From positions 3,128,180 through 3,192,179 of the forward strand of contig OZ020526.1 of NCBI GenBank assembly GCA_963971425.1: a DNA stretch of 64,000 bases, in the 5' to 3' direction. Each line of letters opens with the position of its first letter. Position 1 is the first letter of the stretch. The notes under the pieces are model-generated. The model worked only from the letters and a program-made list of their open reading frames with translations, had not been told where the DNA came from and did not search any database. Of this stretch, positions 37,641 through 46,513 are shown one piece after another. Source of the DNA: Bryoerythrophyllum caledonicum. Its lineage: Eukaryota > Streptophyta > Bryopsida > Pottiales > Pottiaceae. The translations under genes were made by a program, and so were the position numbers.

Positions 37641-38804
37641 ATGATCATAGATTAAATGCTAATTGAATGTCAAAAAATAACATGTATGATTTCAATTTGC
37701 CAATACCTGCAAAGTACACTAAAAATAAAAAATAGTGTCACAATTTCTATTGTGTCTCGCTTCATTCTATTTGTCAACTGAAATACTATTGTACTAACTA
37801 TGGTATTAGGTGTGGTTTGACATTTACTGTTACTTAAAACACTGTTTATGAGTAGTAATGATTTCTCACACGAGAAGCAAAAAAATACAAATTGATAAAA
37901 GAGATAGCACAAATGGCAGTGTGGAATTTGCCAATGTTGAAAGAATGTAGCCTTGGCCATTTTCTCCATTGATATTATGAACAACCATTTTAAGGTCCTT
38001 TTGAGCTATTGCTTTATGGTTGTGAATGCTTGTTGTTTTTGAGCCACAAAGCTTGTTCTGATCAACAAAGATTGAATAGTCATTAGTAATTAGATGACTT
38101 TGAATGGGAGCACTAGCTTGATGACTGTTGTTGTTGAAATGACAGTAATTAGTAGTTGGATAAACCTATGCCATTCTAATAGTGGAGCATCTTGGGTATA
38201 AATAAGTTGTTTTCAAGGTGAGTTTGTGGGAAATTGTCAAAGACCTCTAGAAATGAAATGTGTCAATAACTTCCATTTGGATATACCATTTTTGAGACGA
38301 GACACTTCCCTAGAAATGTGATCTGCCTTCAACTCATAGATGTGGGTGCCACTACCATATGCATATGTTAGTTTGGGCACCTCCCAACCAAATTACTCAA
38401 TTTTCCAAATCACAATGGCTTGGACACAATAATGTCACCTTTGCATTGCATGGATATCATATTGGCATTGTGTGGGTATCACCTTGGTATTAAAGGGGTA
38501 TCACCTAGACAATTCTCTTGAATTTTCCAAATATTTTGGACATTCTCCATTGTGATATACTTATGTTCGAAACCGACCAATGCATAGGGCACCTCAGTGT
38601 GAAATGGCTTTAGAGGTTAGGGCTTTTTATGAACTGGTGTGATGGACATGAGACGGATAGTATTCCCCACGCCCTCTACAGCCATTAGGTAGACCCACAT
38701 GACGGCCAAACGGGCCTTCATCTCCGAGATATGGTCTCTAAGAGTCTGGATTAGGCTTCTCATGACTAAACCAATTTTATGGTAAAATCTAATTTGGTTC
38801 CTAA
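37641..38804. other. intergenic; shared repeat at 38580-38690
   Basis: No gene was seen. The stretch tagggcacctcagtgtgaaatggcttta...ggttagggc...actggtgtgatggacat (38584-38655) is repeated at 44760-44830, so it is a dispersed repeat of unknown type. In both places it lies just before a TTAA-type element. Confidence 0.45.
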
Positions 38805-39729
38805 CCCCTAAAGGACCACGACCACTTTCGCTCTAAAACCAGTCCAAAACTGCCACTGCCAAAAAGAGACATGAAAATCACATTTTAAAGTGAATTTCGG
38901 ATTTCCAACCGTAAGATCTTGAAAAAGACTTCTATATAAACATGCCATCAAATTCTGGTTGCAATCCACCGCATGGATTGATAGATTTTAGTGTTTAAAG
39001 TCAAAACAATGGTTCAAGTTCTTCCCTGCGTTGAGTAGATCAGCAGACTTTGACTTCACTTTGTATCAAATTTTTGCATTGTAAAAGGTCTAAATCTTAT
39101 ACCATTGTCTTAAGCATGATGTTATTTCCCAACACACCAATTTTTAGAGGTAAAAAGGGGGTGTAGCATATTCAAAACAAGTGTGCAAGGAGTGGAGGTT
39201 CAAAAATTGCCATTTCACGTTTTATTTTTTTGTGAACTACGTATGTATTCAAATTATAATCCAAACGGTCAATAAGAAGGTTTGCACCACATATTGTTGT
39301 TGAAAAAATAAAAAGTGAAAAATATGAAGATCTGTAGGTTATATGTAGAAAAGATGAAGTTTTTTTCCCCCGTTGCCCGACAATGTGTGAAAATGTTTGA
39401 CTTGGAATATAATGCCTTTTTACACTAAAGACAAGATTTTTTTTGAAAATTTCCTAAAAAGGAAATATTCTTTATATGTGTGAAAAATCTCAATGTCAAT
39501 AGAAACTTTTGTCAAAATATTTGGAGGTGCCCGGTCTCCCCACTTTTGGCTTTTAGTGGTACTAACTTTCAAACCACAAATCCAAAAAATGAAATAAAAA
39601 TATGTCCACGAAGCTCTTATCAGAGGCAATCTAGAATAAAAATTTCATAGAAAAAAGATTTTTTTTCGAATTTTAGGAACGTGCCCAAAATCAGAAATCC
39701 CCCCAAAGGAGACTCTGGTCCTTTAGGGG
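38805..39729 (+). mobile_element. 925-bp family C TIR element, best-preserved copy
   Basis: It is flanked by CTAA on both sides (38801-38804 and 39730-39733), with ends CCCCTAAAGGACCA and TGGTCCTTTAGGGG. It aligns with 6232-7120 throughout. There is no transposase ORF; only noise ORFs are present. CTAA would be a one-base variant of the TTAA target. Confidence 0.8.
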
Positions 39730-39789
39730 CTAACCAAACCATTTGGTTACCTTCTTCTGATTTACCTTTTTAACCATAAAAACAATTCA

Positions 39790-40015
39790 TCCATGACCAT
39801 TTCACATTGAGTTCCCAATGGGTTCACAGTGTGCTCCCATCTTGTTTCCATTGCGTTCATGGACTGTTCCCATCAAATTCCAAGCCTGTTTCCAACGTAT
39901 TCCCAATGATTTGCCATAGCGTTCCTGAGGAGTTCCCATGTGTTCCCAGAGTTCCTCAACGTGTTCCCAAGTGCGTTCCCCCATTCTCATAGAGTTCCCA
40001 ACGCATATCCGCTAG
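39790..40015. repeat. degenerate ~20-bp minisatellite (GTTCCCAA-type)
   Basis: About ten loosely conserved units built on gttcccaatg/gtgttcccaa with spacing near 20 bp (for example 39811, 39867, 39898, 39933, 39961 and 39986). They translate in both strands to pseudo-repeats; no gene is inferred. Confidence 0.6.
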
Positions 40016-40054
40016 AAATAAATTTATACTTTTAAAATTACATCCAAATCTACT

Positions 40055-40300
40055 TTTTGTTAGGGGGCCATCACCAGTCGGTGGGGCCCCAACGCAGCCC
40101 CATCCACACACATGGTGTGAGCCTATTGACTCTTCCATTGCCGGCATATTCCACTCCCACCGTCTGCATCCCCGGGTGGGTCTCATCGCCCCCCCGTCAC
40201 AATCCCGGGTGGGTCCCATAGCCCCACTCACAACCCCGGGTGAGTCTCATCGCCCCCCCGTAACAACCCCGGGTGGGTCGCAATACCACCACCGGTCTGT
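40055..40300 (+). mobile_element. fragment of the Ty3 gag leader with 31-33-bp repeats
   Basis: From about 40112 (gactcttcca) to 40294 the sequence matches 45704-45880 upstream of the intact gag: the ggcatattccactcc segment, three to four copies of cccgggtgggtctcatcgcccccccgtcacaa-type repeats, then gggtgggtcgcaataccaccac. Homology stops before the gag domain, so it is an orphan fragment. Confidence 0.7.
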
Positions 40301-41013
40301 TTGCCCAGCTGCATAGGTATCACACGTGTATCACCTGCGTATCACCATGTTCGAATGCCGATGCTACACAGCATCTCGACTGAATCTAAATATACATGTA
40401 GTGCACAAACTCCCACCCTGCAGAACGCCGGGTGGGCCGATCTCCACCCCCTGCCGCAATGTCTGCTCCCCAGTTCCAGGAGTTGAGACCGATTCAGCCA
40501 GGCTCGCATAAGTATTCGAAGGCCGTGCAAGTTTACCAGTACGGACCTCAATCTTGCCTCTCAAGAAACCCGTGTCCATCGCCATTTTGAGCTCAGTGCT
40601 TCTGCAGAGTGATCGGCCTTATTGTTTTGTCAGCTACTTCTGGTCCAATTCTAGTAAGAGTGGTCGACCGGTGATAGCTGCTATTGTTTGCTAGACTAGT
40701 AGGTCTCTATCTTCATTTGCGTCGTGAAGGGGGTTGTGGTCGAGATGTTCAGTGTGAAGTACTCGGCTTTCGGAATCATCGACTAAGGTCTGCAATAACA
40801 ATCTCTTGTAGGTACCCTCTAGGTCAAGGGATCACGTTGCAGGAGGTGGTGGTCATTGCTCTGTGATTCGATCCTTGGGGTAGAGAATTGGTGAGGTGTG
40901 TACAGGGAGCCTTAGATGGTCGGAGTCTGGAAATTACAAGAGATCTAACGTACTGTGAAGTAGCGTAGATCGATGTGAGTGTCGGTCAATTTTGCACGAC
41001 GTGATTCCGACAG
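40301..41013. other. upstream region of the AP2-like gene
   Basis: A short ORF starting MSAPQFQELRPIQPG at about 40457 could be an upstream exon of the gene below, but no phase-compatible splice was settled. No other feature was seen. Confidence 0.25.
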
Positions 41014-42774
41014 ATGGAAGACCAGTTGGAATTAGCCACCGATGCTGGCAGCGGTGTAGGTATGAGAAGATCTTGGATAGAAGCTCCTGCAGAATTAAAA
41101 CACGGTCGAGAAAGAGCAGAAGTAGAGATTCTGAGAGCAGAACTACTGAACGATCCTCATACTCTTCTGCTGCTGCCATGCATTAGAGAGCGTATATACT
41201 TAATGACCGCCGGGTTTATGGTCATCACAGACCGCCGGGATTATGGTCATACAAAAGTGTTTCCTCGTTTGCAAGAAATTAACGGAATTAGTGCAGAGAA
41301 TATATTTCGATTGTGCGATGAAATCTTGAATATCGCACAATCACTCTCCCTGATTTGCTCGATTTTAGGGCTAGGATGTTTTAAAGATAGTACAGCTTGC
41401 TGCTATCGGGTGGCATTGGACAAACTGCTACAGGAGCTTAGCATGACATCCTATGCTATCCTCCTGTTCTGTGTGTGCCAGTACCTTGTGCTGTTCCTGG
41501 ACCGGGGTCGTGGTTCCAGAAGCTATTCGTCCGGATCCTTGGACTTCAGAGACGTCTACGTCTCGATCGTGCTGTTCCGAGGCGCCTACATCTGGATCAA
41601 GTTCAGACAGGCAGCCACCTCCCAGACTTCCCTCAAGCGCAAGTTTTGTGAAGCGCAAGATCATGTGCCAGGACTGTATCCCAGAGCGGTGAAGAACAAG
41701 TCGGGCACAATCACACACTACAAGTACGAGCCGAGGTTCAAACCACGGCGAGAGAAGTTGGATTCGGGCGCCACTCTTCAGTTCAGCCGCCTCTCCCTCG
41801 GCGAGTACGACACCCCTGGCGAGGCCAAGATCGTGCTCCAGATTGCTGCGTTCTATTACGGTGCCAAGGATGATGCAGGTGATCGTGTGAAGCTTGAGGA
41901 TGGCTCCTTCTTCGTCATCCCAGCGATGGATGAGCACGAGAAGCGCCTCACTGGCTTGAGCAAAGCGAAATGGGTGACGGACAGAGCGAAGAAGTTGTTC
42001 AAGGAGCTCCACCCGGAGTCAGCTGTGAAGTCGAGAAGGCAGAGCAGGAAGTCAAATGCAGCTGTTGGGCTTGACGTTGCGGATCCTGTCGGTTCAGGCC
42101 ATGAGCCCGTCCTAGAACCGGAGTTCTGGGGAGTGCAACACAATGCTCCGGAGATGGGGAATGATGCTCCCGAGCCACACCGTCATGGCAACAGTTCAGC
42201 ATGTGACGGTGAGGCACCAATGTCTGCTTATGATCAGCTCATGTTTGATGAGCTTCGTTTTGGCTCTGCCGGCATTTCGTCGCAGGCGCAATCATTCCCA
42301 AGGTTGGGAATAGTCTCTGAGATACTTGGAGATGCTAGTCCACCACAGTCTGATAACGGTGCAGCGCTGGAGTTTGTTGGGATTCCGAACCCCTATTGTG
42401 GGCAAGGGGTGGAATCACTGGGTACAGTCCATGATGAATGCACTGTCACCAACGTGTGCGAAGCTGTCACGGAAAGGGATCATCAACCGCTGGTGAGCCG
42501 TCAGAAGGAGCTGCTAGAAAAGTACGGCATCCGGATTGCGGATTTGGAGCATCAACTGCTCGGAGCTGAGGCGAAGAATTCAGAGCTGGAGTGGGAAGTT
42601 GAGCGGTTGAGAGCTGGGAAGTGGCAAGCTGATGTGTCGAATTCGGAGCTTCGACGGGAAATTGAGCACCAAAGAGCTGCCAGGGCGCAAGAAGCTGCTG
42701 CTGCAGCCAAATCTCAAGTTGGACGCTGGTTGGCTGACTTTGTTATTGACTTCCCATCGGAGGAATGGCGTTAG
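41014..42774 (+). CDS. AP2-like domain protein with C-terminal coiled coil
   Basis: A single open frame of 586 codons. Residues from about 215 look like real protein: SLKRKFCEAQDHVPGLYPRA, then a domain of about 80 residues with YKYEPRFKPRREKLDSG, FSRLSLGEYDTPGEAKIVLQ and IAAFYYGAKDD. The LGEYDT-EA...AA pattern resembles strand 3 plus the helix of an AP2/ERF DNA-binding domain, though the first strands are unusual. It continues into WVTDRAKKLFKELHPES, a basic nuclear-localisation-like KSRRQSRKSN, a low-complexity middle, and a coiled coil near residues 500-575 (IADLEHQLLGAEAKNSELEW). Roughly the first 200 residues are less convincing (hydrophobic AILLFCVCQYLVLFL) and may contain an unspliced intron. 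If the AP2-like reading holds, it would be a plant transcription-factor-like protein. It is flanked by repeats, so a domesticated or transposon-carried origin is also possible. Confidence 0.6.
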   Translation: MEDQLELATDAGSGVGMRRSWIEAPAELKHGRERAEVEILRAELLNDPHTLLLLPCIRERIYLMTAGFMVITDRRDYGHTKVFPRLQEINGISAENIFRLCDEILNIAQSLSLICSILGLGCFKDSTACCYRVALDKLLQELSMTSYAILLFCVCQYLVLFLDRGRGSRSYSSGSLDFRDVYVSIVLFRGAYIWIKFRQAATSQTSLKRKFCEAQDHVPGLYPRAVKNKSGTITHYKYEPRFKPRREKLDSGATLQFSRLSLGEYDTPGEAKIVLQIAAFYYGAKDDAGDRVKLEDGSFFVIPAMDEHEKRLTGLSKAKWVTDRAKKLFKELHPESAVKSRRQSRKSNAAVGLDVADPVGSGHEPVLEPEFWGVQHNAPEMGNDAPEPHRHGNSSACDGEAPMSAYDQLMFDELRFGSAGISSQAQSFPRLGIVSEILGDASPPQSDNGAALEFVGIPNPYCGQGVESLGTVHDECTVTNVCEAVTERDHQPLVSRQKELLEKYGIRIADLEHQLLGAEAKNSELEWEVERLRAGKWQADVSNSELRREIEHQRAARAQEAAAAAKSQVGRWLADFVIDFPSEEWR

Positions 42775-43958
42775 ATTCTAGGTTCAAAGGTGTCTGGTTG
42801 TAATGACGTGTTTGCTTGGTTCGTAGTGCTCTTGTAATAATATGATGTAGTACCTATTCGTCTGAAGGGTGTTCGTGTTTGTGAGGTGTACTCGGTTGTG
42901 ATGGTATCGTAATCAAGCTTTGTCAATCTAGTGGAGTGGATTGAGCTCTGAGTTTGTTCAAACTCTATGCCCAGGGTTGACATGTGCATTCGGTTGAATG
43001 GCAATCGTCTCATTCAGAGGACCTTTCTTTGGATCGAAGTGAGTTCATTTGTTAATGGGCACCCAGTTTTTTATATTCGTTTGGCTAGCTTTGATAAATG
43101 AATAGAAGAAAGGAACGCTAAGAATTTTTTCTAAGGAACAACCACGAGCCAGGTTGCCAAGAATTTAGTGGTTTCCACGACCACTTCTACTATTCCAAGG
43201 TACCATGCACTCAGAGCAGAGTACAAAATGAGAAACCAAGGTTTGTAGCTTGCTAGATGCACAATCGCTCGCTTCTCGGTCATAAGCAGACAAGAAGGCT
43301 TTCACACTGGAGAAAATACACGCTCGAATGGGGATGCAGAGTCATTTTTACGTGTACAATGATATTTTGCAGCTGGACGAAGGAATATATTAGCTTTCGT
43401 GAGATTGGGACATTCCCCTGTTTTAGGATTAACGTGGTAGTGAGAAACGGTTATGTGCTTCAAATGTTGACGTGCGGACCAACCAGACTGCCGGATGGTT
43501 TTGGAAGTTTTCTCAAACTAGAACGAGGTCGCTTACAAATAGAAGGAGGCGGTCTACATGATGCCATTATTGAATCAACATCTCTATCCATCTAACATAG
43601 CTGATCTATAAGCAATGCTCTCCACGTACAGGCTGAATTAGCTCATGATGAGGTCTAGTAAGCTCACGATAAGCATAAGCTCTGGCGCTGTAAGGTTCCA
43701 TACTTGTCGAGGAATCTTCCCACCATTACACTCTAGGAACAGCCTGAATACACTTCGAGAAAAATCTTGCACCAAAAACACTCCCAACGAAGTTCTCAAC
43801 TGCATAAAAAGCTTTTTAAGAAATACTACTCTCAATAATTCAAAGTTTTTTAGAAATACGACGCCTCAATTGCATAAAAAGTTTGCTCTGAAGGTGGGCT
43901 TTTGATCATGCTGGCAGGTCAGTCACACGTAAATGGATGATTAGTTTAGACAACTGCG
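42775..43958. other. 3' flank of AP2-like gene and intergenic DNA
   Basis: The first ~200 bp are probably 3' UTR. An open frame at 43257-43595 (112 codons) has no recognisable domain. A short duplication (ctcaa..gcataaaaag.ttt) lies at 43795-43885. No further gene can be supported. Confidence 0.35.
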
Positions 43959-44149
43959 CCGTTCACTGAATATAGTGTGGGTTCATTATTGATGTGGATC
44001 ACCTACACTAATTTACATCCAGCACATGTATGTCAAGTTTTGAAAGGGCATTCATTTCCAAGTAAGTGTGTTAGTTGACGATTGCGTGTAAATTTCCAAT
44101 TAGTGTAGAGTCTCGAACTACTCCTGTCCACACTATATTCAAAGAATGG
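43959..44149. mobile_element. ~190-bp palindromic MITE
   Basis: Nested inverted repeats: the outer pair is cactgaatatagtgtgg / ccacactatattcaaag, the inner pair is ctacactaatttacatcc / ggaaatttacacgc-type with aattagtgtag. It has the same TACACTAA vocabulary as the element at 36078-36402 but no long shared interior. Confidence 0.6.
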
Positions 44150-44344
44150 TGTATTATATGACCTTGAGAAGCCAAGTGATGACACAAGTCAATTGCTTTG
44201 TTGTCACTTTTTTTGAGGACTTGAAAAGAAGCTGATGATCTATGCTTTAGAATGGGAAAAGAAGTCAATGTTCACTTATCCTCTCAATGTAGGGAAGAAG
44301 ATGTCCCTTTTGTTTCACTTCAAAAACTACAATCTACTTATCTA

Positions 44345-44627
44345 GGGCGAGGGAGAATTGACCCCCTTGCTTGTCCTTTCTGGTGGGGGCCACAAGGTGG
44401 TGGGGCCAAACCTAGCCCCTATTTTGTTTTTGGATGGGGACCTATTTATAGCATAGGAGGAGCTTCTCGGGTAAACTATGGCCGTGGGACCCAAATTTGT
44501 CAAAAGCATTTCCCAGAAAACCCTCTGGACCCCCTAAAATAAGAAGGCCAGAAAAATGACCCCATGCATCTCAGACGGGGGCCTACCTCGGGTAAGGACG
44601 AACGAGGGGGTCAATTCTCCCTGGCCC
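44345..44627. mobile_element. 283-bp TIR element with 7-bp TSD
   Basis: TTATCTA (44338-44344) and TTATCTA (44628-44634) flank a unit whose ends pair over about 30 bp (left gggagaattgacccccttgc, right gagggggtcaattctccctg). The interior is GC-rich (gtggggccaaacctagcccc). No ORF. The target duplication length of 7-8 bp would suit hAT or similar; the family is open. Confidence 0.75.
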
Positions 44628-44647
44628 TTATCTAAGTGGTCAAAGTT

Positions 44648-44743
44648 TACCCAAAAATGTGATATTCTTGCCTCTTTATGATAGTGGCAGTTTTGGACTA
44701 GCTTTTCCCTCTAAATTGCCTTGGTCCTTTACGGTTAATAATG
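44648..44743 (-). mobile_element. solo left end of a family C element
   Basis: On the minus strand this reads CCGTAAAGGACCAAGG..., then the block gtccaaaactgccact shared with 38850-38880, then aaatatcacattttt-like sequence. TTAA follows at 44744-44747. It breaks off close to the 283-bp TIR element, suggesting a deletion or nested insertion. Confidence 0.55.
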
Positions 44744-44860
44744 TGAGAGGCGGACCAACGAATAGGGATCCTCGGTGTGAAATGGCCTCAGTGATTAGGG
44801 CCGTTTACAAACTGGTATGACAGACATAGCATTACGTTTGTAGCTCTCTGCAGCCATTAA

Positions 44861-45700
44861 CCCCTAAAGTCGAAATCGACCAGAATGTGGTCGATCTGAC
44901 TCTGGTCAGGCTCTCAGTTACTAAATTTAGATCGTATGAAGTTCAACTTTAGGAAGGTTGTAGAGTTTTCCCATACCTTTAAAATGACACCATTCATGCT
45001 TCAAAATTCCTCATACTTTAGGAGATATTCACGGTCAAAGTTTGAAAACACTGTTAGGGCATGCTGAAATCTGCCCAGAACTGCGGTAAATGCTCATTTA
45101 TTCTCAAAATCTGCCCAAAATCAATTAGATCGCAGTAACTTAAAAAATTCACCAAAAATTGAGATTTTACTTTTTTTCGAATTTTGTTTTTCGTACATGT
45201 AAAAGAGGTAGTAAAGCATGATCTCACCGTTTGGATTATCAATCAGATAAATGTTTACATGCCTTTTTAGTTGTTGAAAATGGGCATTTGTATTTGTATT
45301 TCAGCATACCTCCATGTGAAAAATTAAGCATTTCTTTAGGTTTTTTAGGTCCTATGAGGGTAAAAATTATATGGACATATTCCTTACTCACATAGGAACA
45401 AGAATTTGAAGAGCCTCATGTCAAATTTCCTTTCAAAAATGGTTTTTTTGGCCTTCAAAACATTAGTTTTCCATTCTACAACAAGGAAAAAATCTTTTTT
45501 TTCAACTTTGAACATTACGATCTCACAAACGGTGAGGAATTTGAATCTAAGATTCGGTATGCATGTACATGTACAAGTTAGGTACTAGATCTTACGGTTA
45601 CATACTCGAAAATTTGTCAAAAGTTAAAAATATCACCTTGCACTAAAAGAGGGCAGTATTGAGGGTTTTTGGCAGTTTTGAGGGCTTTCGACTTTAGGGG
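44861..45700. mobile_element. 840-bp TTAA-flanked TIR element (family D)
   Basis: Exact TTAA duplications (44857-44860 and 45701-45704) flank ends CCCCTAAAGTCGAAA and TTTCGACTTTAGGGG. The interior differs from family C, so this is a separate family with the same terminal signature. It has no coding capacity. It sits at the junction between a dispersed repeat on its left and the Ty3 leader on its right. Confidence 0.85.
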
Positions 45701-45746
45701 TTAACTCTTCCAATGCCAGGCATATTCCACTCCTACTCTCCGCATC

Positions 45747-45870
45747 CCTAGGTGGGTCCCATCGCCCCCCCGTCACAATCCCGGGTGGGTCTCATCGCCC
45801 CCCCGTCACAATCCCGGGTGGGTCTCATCGCCCCCCCGTCACAATCCCGGGTGGGTCGCATTACCACCAC
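45747..45870 (+). repeat. 33-bp tandem repeat in the retroelement leader
   Basis: Nearly identical 33-bp units start at 45747, 45780 and 45813, with a partial one at 45846 (cccgggtgggtctcatcgcc ...). Because 33 is a multiple of three the gag frame stays open through them (11-residue repeat IAPPSQSRVGL), but there is no ATG until 45896. Confidence 0.85.
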
Positions 45871-45895
45871 TGAAGACACGGCAAGACACCGGCCT

Positions 45896-46513
45896 ATGCC
45901 GCCCAATTTGCCCACATTTAGAGGAACCAAGGATGAAGACCCCTCCACACACGTGGAACGGTTTTTGGAGCTCCTCACTACTTGGCTCATCACCAACACC
46001 GAGTATTTCCTAGTGTGGTTCTCGTGTACCTTAAAGGATGCCGCTTACGAGTGGTATAGGAACCACCCCCTCGACACCTTCCAGGATTGGGATAGCCTCA
46101 TGAGGGCCTTTTTGAAGCACTTTAGACCCGAAGTTGGTCAAAGTAATGGCCTCACAACCTTAGCCGCGCTACGCCAAGGTCTAGGGGAGGATATGACGAC
46201 ATACATTAGGAGATTCGACCTGGTGGTTACAAGGTTCGTGGGAAACCTCCTCACCAATGACACCTTAACCCAATTCTTTATCCAAGGGTTCAACAATGAG
46301 GGAACCATTAAGGAGATTTTGAAGGTCTGCCCCGCATCGTTAGACGAGGCCAAGGCACAAGCTAGGCTAATAGAGCAGGTGGATCGAGACCAAGAGCGCA
46401 TGTGGAGGAAGGAAGATCACCATATTCCTAGTTTCACACCCATCCATGCCAAGGGCAAGGGACCAGTCTTAGAACCTAACCAAGGATCCAGAGGCGCACA
46501 AGTTCCTACGTAG
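45896..46513 (+). CDS. gag: gag capsid domain of Ty3-type element, ends at in-frame TAG
   Basis: The first ATG in the frame is at 45896 (MPPNLPTFRGTKDEDP). The domain has the retrotransposon gag landmarks ERFLELL, CTLKDAAYEWYRNHP, WDSLMRAFLKHF and LRQGLGEDMTTYIRRFD, and forms the capsid of the cytoplasmic particle. It ends at a TAG (46511-46513) directly followed in the same frame by the rest of the polyprotein, including the zinc knuckles. The stop therefore splits gag itself rather than separating gag from pol. Confidence 0.85.
   Translation: MPPNLPTFRGTKDEDPSTHVERFLELLTTWLITNTEYFLVWFSCTLKDAAYEWYRNHPLDTFQDWDSLMRAFLKHFRPEVGQSNGLTTLAALRQGLGEDMTTYIRRFDLVVTRFVGNLLTNDTLTQFFIQGFNNEGTIKEILKVCPASLDEAKAQARLIEQVDRDQERMWRKEDHHIPSFTPIHAKGKGPVLEPNQGSRGAQVPT

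Noticed and set aside
41428..42012. 194-codon minus-strand ORF
   Set aside because: It lies antisense to the AP2-like frame, which has the recognisable domain and coiled coil.
45752..45895. gag start upstream of 45896
   Set aside because: The open frame there begins with a non-ATG codon inside the 33-bp repeats; the first ATG is at 45896.
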